From the NCBI GenBank assembly GCA_041688015.1, contig JBDNIY010000001.1:558001-622000 (forward strand): 64,000 nucleotides of DNA, read 5' to 3'. Within the stretch, counting starts at the first letter, position 1. Each line of letters begins with the position of its first letter. A program made the translations under genes and the position numbers. This DNA comes from Parvibaculum sp041688015 (lineage in GTDB: Bacteria; Pseudomonadota; Alphaproteobacteria; Parvibaculales; Parvibaculaceae). Below, one piece after another: positions 27,526-36,049 of this stretch. Under the pieces are notes generated by a model. It searched no databases. It was given only the letters and a program-made list of their open reading frames with translations, and was not told the DNA's origin.

Positions 27526-28548
27526 ATGCACACGAGTTTCCCAGCCACGACCATGCGCTACCTTGCGATGCTCGCCTCTGTGACAGCGCTCTGCGTTGGC
27601 ATGGCTTTCGCCTCCAACGCCCTTGTCGATCCGCTTTGGTATTTCGGCGGTAATCAATTAAAACCCATCAATTTTGCCTTCAATGAACGCCTGTCTAAGG
27701 CCAACCTGATTGACGGTCATGAGGCCGACTATGATTGCATTATTTTCGGGGACAGCCGTACCACACTTCTACCTGAGCAAAAAATTCAAGGGCGTCGCTG
27801 CTTTAATTTTTCTTTTTCAGCAGGGGCAGTGAACGAGTTTCTAGCCTATGCGAAATGGCTAAAATCACGCGGCCTCAATCCGCGCTTGGTGATTGTCGGC
27901 GTGAGTGCTGGAGACTTTCGCCAACGAAACCCGCCACACAACATCCCTAATTTCATTTTAGAAAATCGTAATCCACCGTCGCCCTTTCTCAAATATCTCT
28001 CAACCGATGTCGTGGCTATGTCATGGCGTACGCTGTTTGGATCGTCGCCGATTGACCGTTTTTACAACGCGTCGTTTCAGTGCCAGATTGCCGTGGCCTC
28101 GCACTATGACCCAACGAAACCCATCCGCGATCAACGCGTTGGTCCCTTCGACAACCGCGCGCCGCTCGCCCAATATCGCGCATTAAGAGATGTTTTCCCC
28201 AATGCGGAATTCATCGGTTACGCGCCGCCGATCTCTGCCTATGCCATTCTCGACTACCAAAAGATCGGCTGGCTTCCGAGTTACACAGGCGCATTAGTCG
28301 GGGCTGCAGGCGTTTTTGATCACTTCTGGGACGCGAGCATCCCGTCGCCCGTCACCATCGATCCGGCCAATACCTACGACGGCACTCACTACTCAAGCAC
28401 CGTCAATGCCCGTATCGCAGAAGGTCTGCTCTCTGGGCCCGAACCCTATGCCATCAACTTGAAGCATATGACAGCCGATGAAGCGATCACCGCCTATCTA
28501 GTGCGTCTCGCCAAATACCATGACGCCTTGATCGCCCACTTGAACTAG
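27526..28548 (+). CDS. SGNH-like exported protein, partner of the MBOAT acyltransferase
   Basis: A 340-residue protein anchored or exported by an N-terminal hydrophobic segment (about 11-31). It carries FGDSRTT (residues about 75-81), which resembles the GDS block of SGNH hydrolases, and YDGTHYS near 285, a DxxH motif. This layout matches AlgJ/PatB-type proteins that finish O-acetylation of a polysaccharide outside the inner membrane, using acyl groups delivered by the MBOAT protein. Gene order and an 11-bp gap support this. Its stop overlaps the stop of the convergent crotonase gene (CTAG). Confidence 0.75.
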   Translation: MHTSFPATTMRYLAMLASVTALCVGMAFASNALVDPLWYFGGNQLKPINFAFNERLSKANLIDGHEADYDCIIFGDSRTTLLPEQKIQGRRCFNFSFSAGAVNEFLAYAKWLKSRGLNPRLVIVGVSAGDFRQRNPPHNIPNFILENRNPPSPFLKYLSTDVVAMSWRTLFGSSPIDRFYNASFQCQIAVASHYDPTKPIRDQRVGPFDNRAPLAQYRALRDVFPNAEFIGYAPPISAYAILDYQKIGWLPSYTGALVGAAGVFDHFWDASIPSPVTIDPANTYDGTHYSSTVNARIAEGLLSGPEPYAINLKHMTADEAITAYLVRLAKYHDALIAHLN

Positions 28549-29357
28549 CGCTTGTTGATGTCTTCGCCGTCATCAAGGAAGCGCTGCATGGCGGCGATGG
28601 CATCGTCGCTGCGGGCGAGCAGCACACTAAAGCGACCTCGCCCCACGCCACAGGCCTCATCGAGAGTTTTTTCGCTGGAGCGTTTCACCAACGCTTTGGC
28701 CTCGGCAATCCCCCGTTCAGGCATGGCCGCCATCTCGCGCGCGATGACCTTGGCCCGGTTCAACACATCGCCGGTGGTCACTTCATGCACCATGCCAAGA
28801 CGCAAGGCTTCTTCTGGCCCGACGGTCCGCCCACGCAAGATCAGTTCCAGTGCCTTCGCCTCGCCGATGAGGCGTGGGAGGCGCTCTGTACCGCCCGCAC
28901 CGGGGAAGATTCCGATATTCGTTTCCGGGAGGCCAATTTGATAATGGCCAGTCACTGCCACGCGAATATCGCAGCAAAGCGCAAATTCGAATCCACCGCC
29001 TTGCGCAAATCCATTGATAGCGGCAATGGTAGGCTTGGCTAGCCGGTCAACTTTGTCAAAGACGGCAGAAATCGCGTTGCCGCGTGCGCCGCTCGCCATG
29101 AGATCAGCATCAATCATTGAACGCTCACTAATTGTCTCCGCCACGCCCAGAATTTCACGCACATCATAGTGCCGGATAAACACATCCGTAGCGCCGCCTG
29201 TGAAGACAACAACGCGCACCGCATCATCGCCAGCCACTTGATCGACGATGACGTCAAGTTCAGCCACCTGCGCCGCATTCATATAGCCACGCGGTGGATT
29301 GTCGAACGTCACGACCGCAATTCGGTCTTCAATATCAAGCCGAACAAGCTTGCTCAT
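28545..29357 (-). CDS. Enoyl-CoA hydratase/isomerase (crotonase) family protein
   Basis: A 270-residue crotonase-fold protein. The oxyanion-hole segment is FIRHYDVREI in place of the usual FSAGADxxE, the second is GFAQGGGFEFALCCDIRVA, and IGIFPGAGGTERLPRLIG completes the active site. Members hydrate, isomerise or cleave acyl-CoAs; the substrate is unknown. GGAGAAAG precedes the ATG. It is the last gene of a four-gene minus-strand operon and its start overlaps the DUF6285-like gene by 4 bases. The neighbours suggest breakdown of an unusual CoA-linked acid. Confidence 0.88.
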   Translation of the reverse strand: MSKLVRLDIEDRIAVVTFDNPPRGYMNAAQVAELDVIVDQVAGDDAVRVVVFTGGATDVFIRHYDVREILGVAETISERSMIDADLMASGARGNAISAVFDKVDRLAKPTIAAINGFAQGGGFEFALCCDIRVAVTGHYQIGLPETNIGIFPGAGGTERLPRLIGEAKALELILRGRTVGPEEALRLGMVHEVTTGDVLNRAKVIAREMAAMPERGIAEAKALVKRSSEKTLDEACGVGRGRFSVLLARSDDAIAAMQRFLDDGEDINKR

Positions 29358-29740
29358 TTGCTTTCTCCAATTTCTGAAAGCGCGCGCACATAGCCGGAAT
29401 AGTTTGGCTGATCAATCGCGAGCTTCGTCATCGTGATCGCCCAGAGGTGATCTTTCAATCCCGGCGTATCAAGCGTCAACTCACGACTCTCAATGCGGGC
29501 GCAGAGGTCACGGTTAAGCTCGTCCAGCGTCCCGTCGCGGCCAAGCAGGGCAACAAGACGCAAGTGTTCTTCGCTTTGCGCCTGTGGCGCAATTTGCAGC
29601 TCCCGCTTAACGATATCCAGCGCATTGGCGGCGACGCGCGCGTGAAAGGCAGCATGGCCAGTCAATTGTGGCATAGCGTGAACGCGAATGAACTCAGCAA
29701 CAATATCGACAAGCTCAATGGCTGTGGGTTGGTCCTGCAT
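29354..29740 (-). CDS. Small conserved protein, DUF6285-like
   Basis: A 128-residue, mostly helical protein (TAIELVDIVAEFIRVHAMPQ ... HLWAITMTKLAIDQPNYSGY). I recognise it as like the DUF6285 proteins that usually accompany a phosphotransferase of the type encoded just upstream, five bases away. Its tight link to that gene and the 4-base overlap with the crotonase gene suggest a helper or subunit in the same pathway. No catalytic motif is visible. Confidence 0.7.
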   Translation of the reverse strand: MQDQPTAIELVDIVAEFIRVHAMPQLTGHAAFHARVAANALDIVKRELQIAPQAQSEEHLRLVALLGRDGTLDELNRDLCARIESRELTLDTPGLKDHLWAITMTKLAIDQPNYSGYVRALSEIGESK

Positions 29741-29745
29741 GGCGT

Positions 29746-30753
29746 TCAGCCTTTCTGTCGTGGCGCAAGAAGGCGCAGAAGATCAACTTCGGTCTCAGAC
29801 GAACGCCGCCCAATCGTGGCGCGCTCAACAGAACGATCACCTGCCTTGAACGCCATCACCATGGTCGTACACATGACGCCCCATTTCAGCGTCCCCAGCA
29901 CTTCCCAAAATTTGACGCGCTCTGCATCAACTTTTCCGCCGCCTGCCGCTTCATAGCCCGCAAACATATCCTCGCGTTTACCAAAGCCACCCACTGGATT
30001 GTCGATATTGCCAAACCGCCAGGAGTTGACGCAAATCCATGCCAGATCTTCCATTGGATCGCCGATATGCGCCAATTCCCAATCAAGCACCGCGCGGACA
30101 CCGTCCGCCCCGATCATCAAATTGCCGTTGCGAAAATCGCCATGCACAAGCGTCAGTTTGGCCGCATCTGACAGTGCATGATCGCGCAACCAACGAAAGG
30201 CGAGGTCAAACACGGGATGAGGATGGTCATGGTTTTTGTAAGTCTGAGCATATTGCTCGATTTCTGCCATCGCAGTTGACGTCCGCAATTTCGGAAGCCT
30301 GTCCATTTTCACTGAATGAAGGCGAGCCAAAATTTCCCCGCATTGCCGCGCCATCTTGGGTCGCGCATCGGCAAATTCATCATCACGTAAAATCTTACGC
30401 GCAATCGTTTCGCCTTCCACTCGGTCCATAATAAACCCGCGGCCAACGCCGTCTGCCTCGCTCAGCACAAGGCGTACTGGCGGCACAGGCACACCGACCT
30501 CGCCGGCAAGGCCGATCAGTTCGGCTTCGGTTTCAAGGCCTGCTGCGGTGGCACTTGCTGCACGGTCACCCCCAGGGGAACGCCGTAGGATCAACGGAAT
30601 GAGCGTCGAACCGCGCCGCGCATCAAAAGACCATGTCTCCTGACTGGCCCCACCGGAAAGTCGCCGCAAATCTTCGATAGCGGTAACGCCTTCGATATAG
30701 TGCATCACAGCCGCCGCCAGCGGGTCCGCAATAGGGTTTGTCTCAGCACTCAT
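29746..30753 (-). CDS. Phosphotransferase family protein (APH/ACAD10-like)
   Basis: A 335-residue protein kinase-like-fold enzyme with the catalytic loop HGDFRNGNLM and the metal-binding LDWELAHIGDPMEDLAW. The closest type is the aminoglycoside-phosphotransferase-like family found beside acyl-CoA dehydrogenases and, in animals, fused in ACAD10/11, where it phosphorylates 4-hydroxyacyl-CoAs for degradation. That role fits the crotonase and other CoA genes here but is inferred. It overlaps the upstream gene by 4 bases and lies 5 bp from the DUF6285-like gene. Confidence 0.85.
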   Translation of the reverse strand: MSAETNPIADPLAAAVMHYIEGVTAIEDLRRLSGGASQETWSFDARRGSTLIPLILRRSPGGDRAASATAAGLETEAELIGLAGEVGVPVPPVRLVLSEADGVGRGFIMDRVEGETIARKILRDDEFADARPKMARQCGEILARLHSVKMDRLPKLRTSTAMAEIEQYAQTYKNHDHPHPVFDLAFRWLRDHALSDAAKLTLVHGDFRNGNLMIGADGVRAVLDWELAHIGDPMEDLAWICVNSWRFGNIDNPVGGFGKREDMFAGYEAAGGGKVDAERVKFWEVLGTLKWGVMCTTMVMAFKAGDRSVERATIGRRSSETEVDLLRLLAPRQKG

Positions 30754-31784
30754 GCTTTGTCGCCCACGCTCACTGGCCGCCCATCGACGATCTGGTCAAG
30801 ATATTCAGACAGTCCATAGCCGACCATGCCATTGCAACGATACTCGGTCATGCCCTCGGTAATCCGTGTATTGAGTTGCGTGCCATCGGGTGCCTTGCGC
30901 CTGTTGCGCAACGGAATCAACGAGAGAACCCGGCCTTCAATTTCGTAGCGGGTGCCCGAAACGGTGGTGACATCGGCACGCAAACCAGTTTGGTACCAGT
31001 TTTCATTCCAATCGGTATCTATCGACACCGATTTGATGAGGTCATATTTCCCGTCTTTCAGCACCATGCCACCCTGACGTGGCTCGCCGCTTTCGCCCGC
31101 CACAATCGACAGCATCATACCGAAATCGCGCCCAAAATTCAGCGGGCACCAGCGATACCAATGGATAGCCTGCCAATAGCGCGGGCCCCAGCTCTTGTCG
31201 CGCAATCCAAAACCCGACACATCGAACACTTCATCGCCAATGGTGAAGCGGCCCTTGGCGGCCATATGCTGTTCGTAGTGAGCCTTGGCAAAGGACTTCT
31301 CAGGATCGATCTCTAGCGGCGACCCATCAGCTTTCACCGTCTCGCCGCCAAACATGGGCGAGACGCCTTCATAGTCCAGCTCAACCTTGCAATGGAGCAC
31401 CGGGTTATCTCGAAACGCTTTTGACGGCTCGGCCATATCGAGCGGGTTTTTCAAAACCACGGCTTTGCCGTCGTAGGTCACACGCAAACGCTTGAAGGGT
31501 TCGACCACCTCAACCTTCAAGCCACCCGCCGCCAACTGTTTGTTGTCGCCAATAGGGGGCTTGGCATACATGAAAGCGACACGACCATCGGGCATATAAA
31601 GGCAGATTGTCATTTCGGCATAGCCTTCGTTCGGCCGATTGCCAATGCGAAACCAGCCGCCGATCTTTTTCACCGGATCGAACATGTTGAAATACATGCT
31701 CTCGTTATAATTCAGCGCCGCATCCGGCGTGTGGGTGTATTCGTCCTGCGGATCGAGGCGAATTTTGTAACCGGTTTCAACCAT
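30750..31784 (-). CDS. Conserved protein, DUF7064/AttH-type lipocalin-like
   Basis: A 344-residue protein rich in beta strands and aromatic residues, with NYNESMYFNMFDPVKKIGGW at about 25-44 and SWGPRYWQAIHWYRWCP near 195. This resembles the AttH/CrtC-like or DUF7064-7065 group seen next to lipid and steroid degradation genes. No enzyme motif can be assigned. AGGAAGG lies upstream of the ATG. It is the first gene of the operon DUF7064-like, phosphotransferase, DUF6285-like, crotonase, with 4-base or near-zero spacings, so it is probably essential to that pathway. Confidence 0.65.
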   Translation of the reverse strand: MVETGYKIRLDPQDEYTHTPDAALNYNESMYFNMFDPVKKIGGWFRIGNRPNEGYAEMTICLYMPDGRVAFMYAKPPIGDNKQLAAGGLKVEVVEPFKRLRVTYDGKAVVLKNPLDMAEPSKAFRDNPVLHCKVELDYEGVSPMFGGETVKADGSPLEIDPEKSFAKAHYEQHMAAKGRFTIGDEVFDVSGFGLRDKSWGPRYWQAIHWYRWCPLNFGRDFGMMLSIVAGESGEPRQGGMVLKDGKYDLIKSVSIDTDWNENWYQTGLRADVTTVSGTRYEIEGRVLSLIPLRNRRKAPDGTQLNTRITEGMTEYRCNGMVGYGLSEYLDQIVDGRPVSVGDKA

Positions 31785-31985
31785 GATCGAGCCCTTCCTT
31801 GAATCTCTTTTGTCACATGATGAAGCGGTTAGGGCGGACTTGGAAGCCCCGTGCCATCCCGCTTTGAGGCCGCTACGTCAGATAGGTCGGGTGAATCACC
31901 CAGAGAACAAAGACAGTGCATCGCCACAATGCTACAAGGGTCACAGTAGGCCATTTCGACCACAAGCAGCGGTAGATCGACCCCC

Positions 31986-32693
31986 ATGAGCGACGACAAA
32001 TCCCCCGACAACGGACCATCGGTCATCCTGCCGCCTCGCAAAACCGGTGTGATGGCCCGTGTCCGCAATTATTTTTTTACTGGCCTTGTCGTCGCCGCAC
32101 CCATCGGCCTCACTCTCTATATCACCCGCTGGTTTGTTGAGTTGATCGACACATGGTTCGTCCCGCTCATCCCCGCGCGCTACCAGCCGGATACCGTCCT
32201 GCCATTCGACATTCCCGGCCTTGGCTTGCTGATCGCTTTCATCCTGCTGACCATGCTCGGCGCTTTCACCGCTAATTTCTTTGGCCGTGCCATATTAAAT
32301 TTCGCTGAGCGTCTGGTGGACCGAATGCCTGTCGTGCGCACGATCTACGGCGCCATCAAGCAAATATTCGAAACCGTTATCTCTCAATCGACCACATCAT
32401 TCCGCGATATTGGGCTCATCGAGTATCCGCGCAAAGGCATCTACACCATCGTCTTCGTCACCTCGCAAACAAAGGCGGAATTCGGCGTGGCTATAGGCCT
32501 TGATCTCATCAGTGTTTTTCTGCCAACAACGCCGAACCCGACATCAGGTTTTCTGCTTTATGTCCCGCGTGAGGACGTGAAAATCCTCGATATGACAATA
32601 GAGGAGGGTGCCAAGATGATCATCTCTGCGGGTCTCGTCGAACCAAAGAAACTGCCAATCAAACCATCACCTAGCCAGACCGCAAGTTCCTGA
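31986..32693 (+). CDS. DUF502 family membrane protein
   Basis: A 235-residue integral membrane protein with two hydrophobic segments (about 29-50 and 74-100) followed by a soluble domain with RTIYGAIKQIFETVI and IEYPRKGIYTIVFVTS, characteristic of DUF502. The function is not established. It overlaps the 3' end of recG by 23 bases in convergent orientation. The gene pair DUF502-recG is a common neighbourhood in Alphaproteobacteria. Confidence 0.88.
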   Translation: MSDDKSPDNGPSVILPPRKTGVMARVRNYFFTGLVVAAPIGLTLYITRWFVELIDTWFVPLIPARYQPDTVLPFDIPGLGLLIAFILLTMLGAFTANFFGRAILNFAERLVDRMPVVRTIYGAIKQIFETVISQSTTSFRDIGLIEYPRKGIYTIVFVTSQTKAEFGVAIGLDLISVFLPTTPNPTSGFLLYVPREDVKILDMTIEEGAKMIISAGLVEPKKLPIKPSPSQTASS

Positions 32694-34755
32694 TCGCTTC
32701 ATCGCGCTCAAACAGATAGAGCAGCACGCGCAGAGCCTGACCTCGCACACTCTCCAACTCTGGATCACGGCTCAAGATCATGCGCGCGTCGTCATAAGCC
32801 GCTGCCAGCAGTTCGCCATGCACAGCAACATCTGCCATGCGAAACACCGGCAACCCGCTTTGCCGCGTGCCAAGCAATTCGCCTGCACCGCGCAATTTTA
32901 GATCTTCTTCGGCAATCCGAAAGCCGTCTTCTGTCTCCCGCATAATTTTGATGCGAGCCGTGGCCGTCTCCCCGAGCGGCGTTTGATAGAGCAGCAGACA
33001 CGATGATTTGGCCGCCCCGCGCCCAACGCGTCCGCGCAACTGATGAAGCTGTGCCAAGCCGAACCGCTCGGCATGTTCGATCACCATCACCGTCGCGCTT
33101 GGCACATCGACGCCCACCTCAATCACCGTCGTCGCCACCAAAATGCGCGTCTCACCGGATGCAAAACGCGCCATCGCCGCGTCCTTCTCGGCAGCCTTCA
33201 TCCGGCCATGCACGAGCCCGACAACCTCGCCAAAAATCTCATGTAGATGTGCATAGCGATCTTCTGCTGCCGCCGCGTCAATCTCATCAGATTCCTCAAC
33301 CAGTGGGCAAACCCAATAGACTTGAGCCCCCGTTGCCATAGCCCGATCTAGTGACCCGACCACATCGTCCAGCCGCTCCAGCGGCAAGGCGCGTGTGTCA
33401 ATCGGCAAACGCCCCGCAGGCTTTTCGAGCAGACGCGACACGTCCATATCGCCATAAGCCGTCAGTGTCAGCGTGCGCGGAATAGGCGTTGCCGTCATCA
33501 CCAACACGTCAGTCCCGACGCCGCCTTTGGCTTGCAGGGCCAAGCGCTGATGCACGCCAAACCGATGTTGTTCATCCACAATCGCAACACCTAGCGCCTT
33601 GAACGCCACATCATCCTGAAACAGCGCGTGCGTTCCAACGAGAATATCAATTGAGCCATCGCCAAGCGCATCAAGAACCTCGCTGCGCCGTTTGCCTTTC
33701 TCCCGACCTGTCAGAAGTTCAAGCCGCACCCCAGCCGCATCACAGAGCGGCACCAGTGAAGCAAAATGCTGTCGCGCCAAAATTTCTGTCGGCGCCATCA
33801 TCGCTGCCTGAAACCCTGCTTCCACCGCATTGAGCATCGCCAACAGCGCCACCATCGTCTTGCCGCTGCCGACATCGCCTTGCAACAATCGCAACATGCG
33901 ATGACTGGCAGCCATGTCGCCGTCAATTTCCGCCAGCGCCGTCACTTGTGCGCCGGTCAAAGCAAAGGGCAGGGCACGTATAACCTTGCCGCGCAGGTGC
34001 CCATCACCCTTGATGACGCGCCCCGGCAATTTCCGCATGCGCAATCGCACCAGACCCAAAGCAAGTTGATTGGCCAGTAATTCGTCAAAGGCAAGCCGCG
34101 CCCGTGCGCCATCATGCGGGTCCAACGCCTCAACGCTTTCAGGATTGTGTGCTGCCAAGAGCGAAGCATGCCAGCCGCTCCATTGCTGTGCCTTCAGCCA
34201 AGCTTCGTCCTGCCATTCGGCCAAAGCCGGCGCGAGTGCAATCGACGCCTTCACCGCTTTCTGCAAGGGCTTTAGTGTAACGCCCGCCGTCAGCGGATAG
34301 ATCGCCTCCAGCAAAGGCAGCGATGCAATGTCTTCTTGGCTGACGATATGATCAGGGTGGGTCATCTGCGGTTGACCCTGATAAAATTCAACCTTGCCGC
34401 TCAAAATGCGCGTCTCGCCTTCCGGCATCATGCGCGTCAACCAATCACTACGCGGATTGAAAAATACAATTTGCATTTCGCCTGTCTCGTCGTGCACATG
34501 CACACGGTAAGGCAAACGCTTTTGACGCGGTACAATATGAACACCGACCTGCACCTCAATGGTGACTATCTCGCCGTCTTGAATGTCGGCGATCTTGGGG
34601 CGCTTGCGTCGATCCACTAGCCCGACAGGTAGATGCCAGCAAAGATCGACCACCTTTGGCCCGACCAGCTTGCTAATCAGCCCTTCAAGCCGCGGCCCGA
34701 TGCCGGGCAGGCTGCGAAGAGGGGCAAAAAGGGGAAAGAGAATTTCCGGACGCAT
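32671..34755 (-). CDS. recG: ATP-dependent DNA helicase RecG
   Basis: RecG remodels stalled forks and branched DNA. The 694-residue protein has the N-terminal wedge domain (OB fold from about residue 60), helicase motif I QGDVGSGKT near 300, motif II DEQHRFGV, motif III VMTATPIPRTL and the C-terminal QLHQLRGRVGRG and GAGELLGTRQSGLP. It follows an alpha/beta hydrolase gene by 9 bp on the same strand and ends inside the convergent DUF502 gene. Confidence 0.97.
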   Translation of the reverse strand: MRPEILFPLFAPLRSLPGIGPRLEGLISKLVGPKVVDLCWHLPVGLVDRRKRPKIADIQDGEIVTIEVQVGVHIVPRQKRLPYRVHVHDETGEMQIVFFNPRSDWLTRMMPEGETRILSGKVEFYQGQPQMTHPDHIVSQEDIASLPLLEAIYPLTAGVTLKPLQKAVKASIALAPALAEWQDEAWLKAQQWSGWHASLLAAHNPESVEALDPHDGARARLAFDELLANQLALGLVRLRMRKLPGRVIKGDGHLRGKVIRALPFALTGAQVTALAEIDGDMAASHRMLRLLQGDVGSGKTMVALLAMLNAVEAGFQAAMMAPTEILARQHFASLVPLCDAAGVRLELLTGREKGKRRSEVLDALGDGSIDILVGTHALFQDDVAFKALGVAIVDEQHRFGVHQRLALQAKGGVGTDVLVMTATPIPRTLTLTAYGDMDVSRLLEKPAGRLPIDTRALPLERLDDVVGSLDRAMATGAQVYWVCPLVEESDEIDAAAAEDRYAHLHEIFGEVVGLVHGRMKAAEKDAAMARFASGETRILVATTVIEVGVDVPSATVMVIEHAERFGLAQLHQLRGRVGRGAAKSSCLLLYQTPLGETATARIKIMRETEDGFRIAEEDLKLRGAGELLGTRQSGLPVFRMADVAVHGELLAAAYDDARMILSRDPELESVRGQALRVLLYLFERDEAIRNLRSG

Positions 34756-34764
34756 GGTCTACGC

Positions 34765-35646
34765 TCAGGCTCGGCTCTTGAAAAAACCGGCAACATCGCC
34801 ATAGGCATTGACGACAATCGAAAAATGCCCGTCTGCTTCAGTGAAATGCGCCTGTGCGCCCGGCACATGCGCCGCGTAGTGCTCACCAATTGAAATTGGC
34901 ACCACCGTATCGGCGCGCCCATGCCAGATCGCTGTTGGCACCTTGATGTCTTCCAACGCAAAGTGCCATGGCTGCCCATAAATTCGCGCATCAGCAGCAA
35001 CCCCAAGTGACGACCGTTTCAACCCCTCACGCCAACTCTTCACCATCAACGCCATCATCGGGCTCGCGCGCATTTCTGCATCCGCCAGCGGCTGACGGCT
35101 CCGCCGCATACGCATGTCGCGCACCCGCGCTAAGGCCCGATCAGACAGCATGATCTGCCGCCCCAATGCCGCAAGGCTCAACCGCGTTGGCAAAAACCGC
35201 AAAGCCCTGGCAAGGTGGCTCGCGCCACCAAATGTCATGCCGGGTGCCTCTGGCGGTCCAAGCCCACAAATCAGCGCCAAGGCATTTACCCGCTTGCCCA
35301 ATCCATGTGCCACCGATGAGGCATAGGGCCCACCACCGGAAACGCCCACGACACCAAACCGCACTAGCCCTAGAAAATCCGCCAGCACGGCAATATCCTT
35401 CGGCCAGTCTGCGAGTTTCCGCCAAGGTTTGGGCGAGCTTAAGCCATAACCCGGCCGATCCACACCAATCAAACGCAAGCCTTGCGCGGGCAAAAGCGTT
35501 GCCTCAAGGCGCGATCCCGGAAAACCGTGGAAATAAAATACCGGCACTCCGTCGGGGTCTCCGCCCTCGGCAAAACCGAGTTTTCGACCGTCAGGCAGGG
35601 GGCAGAGGCGGCTGGCGCTTGGGGCATCGAATGGAGATGGGGTCAT
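34765..35646 (-). CDS. Alpha/beta hydrolase
   Basis: A 293-residue alpha/beta-hydrolase with an oxyanion segment YFHGFPGSRLEATL, the nucleophile elbow GVSGGGPYASS, the acid residue in WHGRADTVVPISIGEHYA and the terminal histidine in ADGHFSIV. The substrate is unknown. It ends 9 bp before recG on the same strand, so the two may be cotranscribed, and it is divergent from sdhE. Confidence 0.87.
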   Translation of the reverse strand: MTPSPFDAPSASRLCPLPDGRKLGFAEGGDPDGVPVFYFHGFPGSRLEATLLPAQGLRLIGVDRPGYGLSSPKPWRKLADWPKDIAVLADFLGLVRFGVVGVSGGGPYASSVAHGLGKRVNALALICGLGPPEAPGMTFGGASHLARALRFLPTRLSLAALGRQIMLSDRALARVRDMRMRRSRQPLADAEMRASPMMALMVKSWREGLKRSSLGVAADARIYGQPWHFALEDIKVPTAIWHGRADTVVPISIGEHYAAHVPGAQAHFTEADGHFSIVVNAYGDVAGFFKSRA

Positions 35647-35738
35647 GGTGGTAGTCTATCGCCAAATGCATGCCAACAGGAAGGCTGACAGAGCCGCCGT
35701 GTCGGTCTATATCCTCCCCAAGGAACTCTAGGAATCTC

Positions 35739-36038
35739 ATGACCGACACCAGCTTGACAGATTTAGCCGTGCGCATCCGGCGCTTAAAATTCCGCTCATG
35801 GCACCGGGGTATCAAAGAAATGGACCTGATCCTTGGGCATTTCGCCGATACGCAGCTAGAAGGCCTGACGCCAGCCGAATTGGATCAATACGAGACCCTC
35901 AGCGAGGCCGAAGACACAAGCCTCTACAATTGGATCACGGGCCGCGAGGCCACCCCCGCCGAATTTGATACGGATCTTTTGACCCGGATTCGCACCTTCA
36001 ACCATCTGGAAGGGACGCTCTGGCAGCGCAAGAGCTAA
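35739..36038 (+). CDS. sdhE: Succinate dehydrogenase assembly factor 2 (FAD assembly factor SdhE)
   Basis: A 99-residue DUF339 protein with the diagnostic RGIKEMDLILGHFAD, including the RGxxE motif that helps attach FAD to succinate dehydrogenase. The frame opens at 35670, but the ATG at 35739 has AGGA upstream and gives the normal length. It precedes mfd by 11 bp, as in many Alphaproteobacteria. Confidence 0.93.
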   Translation: MTDTSLTDLAVRIRRLKFRSWHRGIKEMDLILGHFADTQLEGLTPAELDQYETLSEAEDTSLYNWITGREATPAEFDTDLLTRIRTFNHLEGTLWQRKS

Positions 36039-36049
36039 GCGGAACCTAT

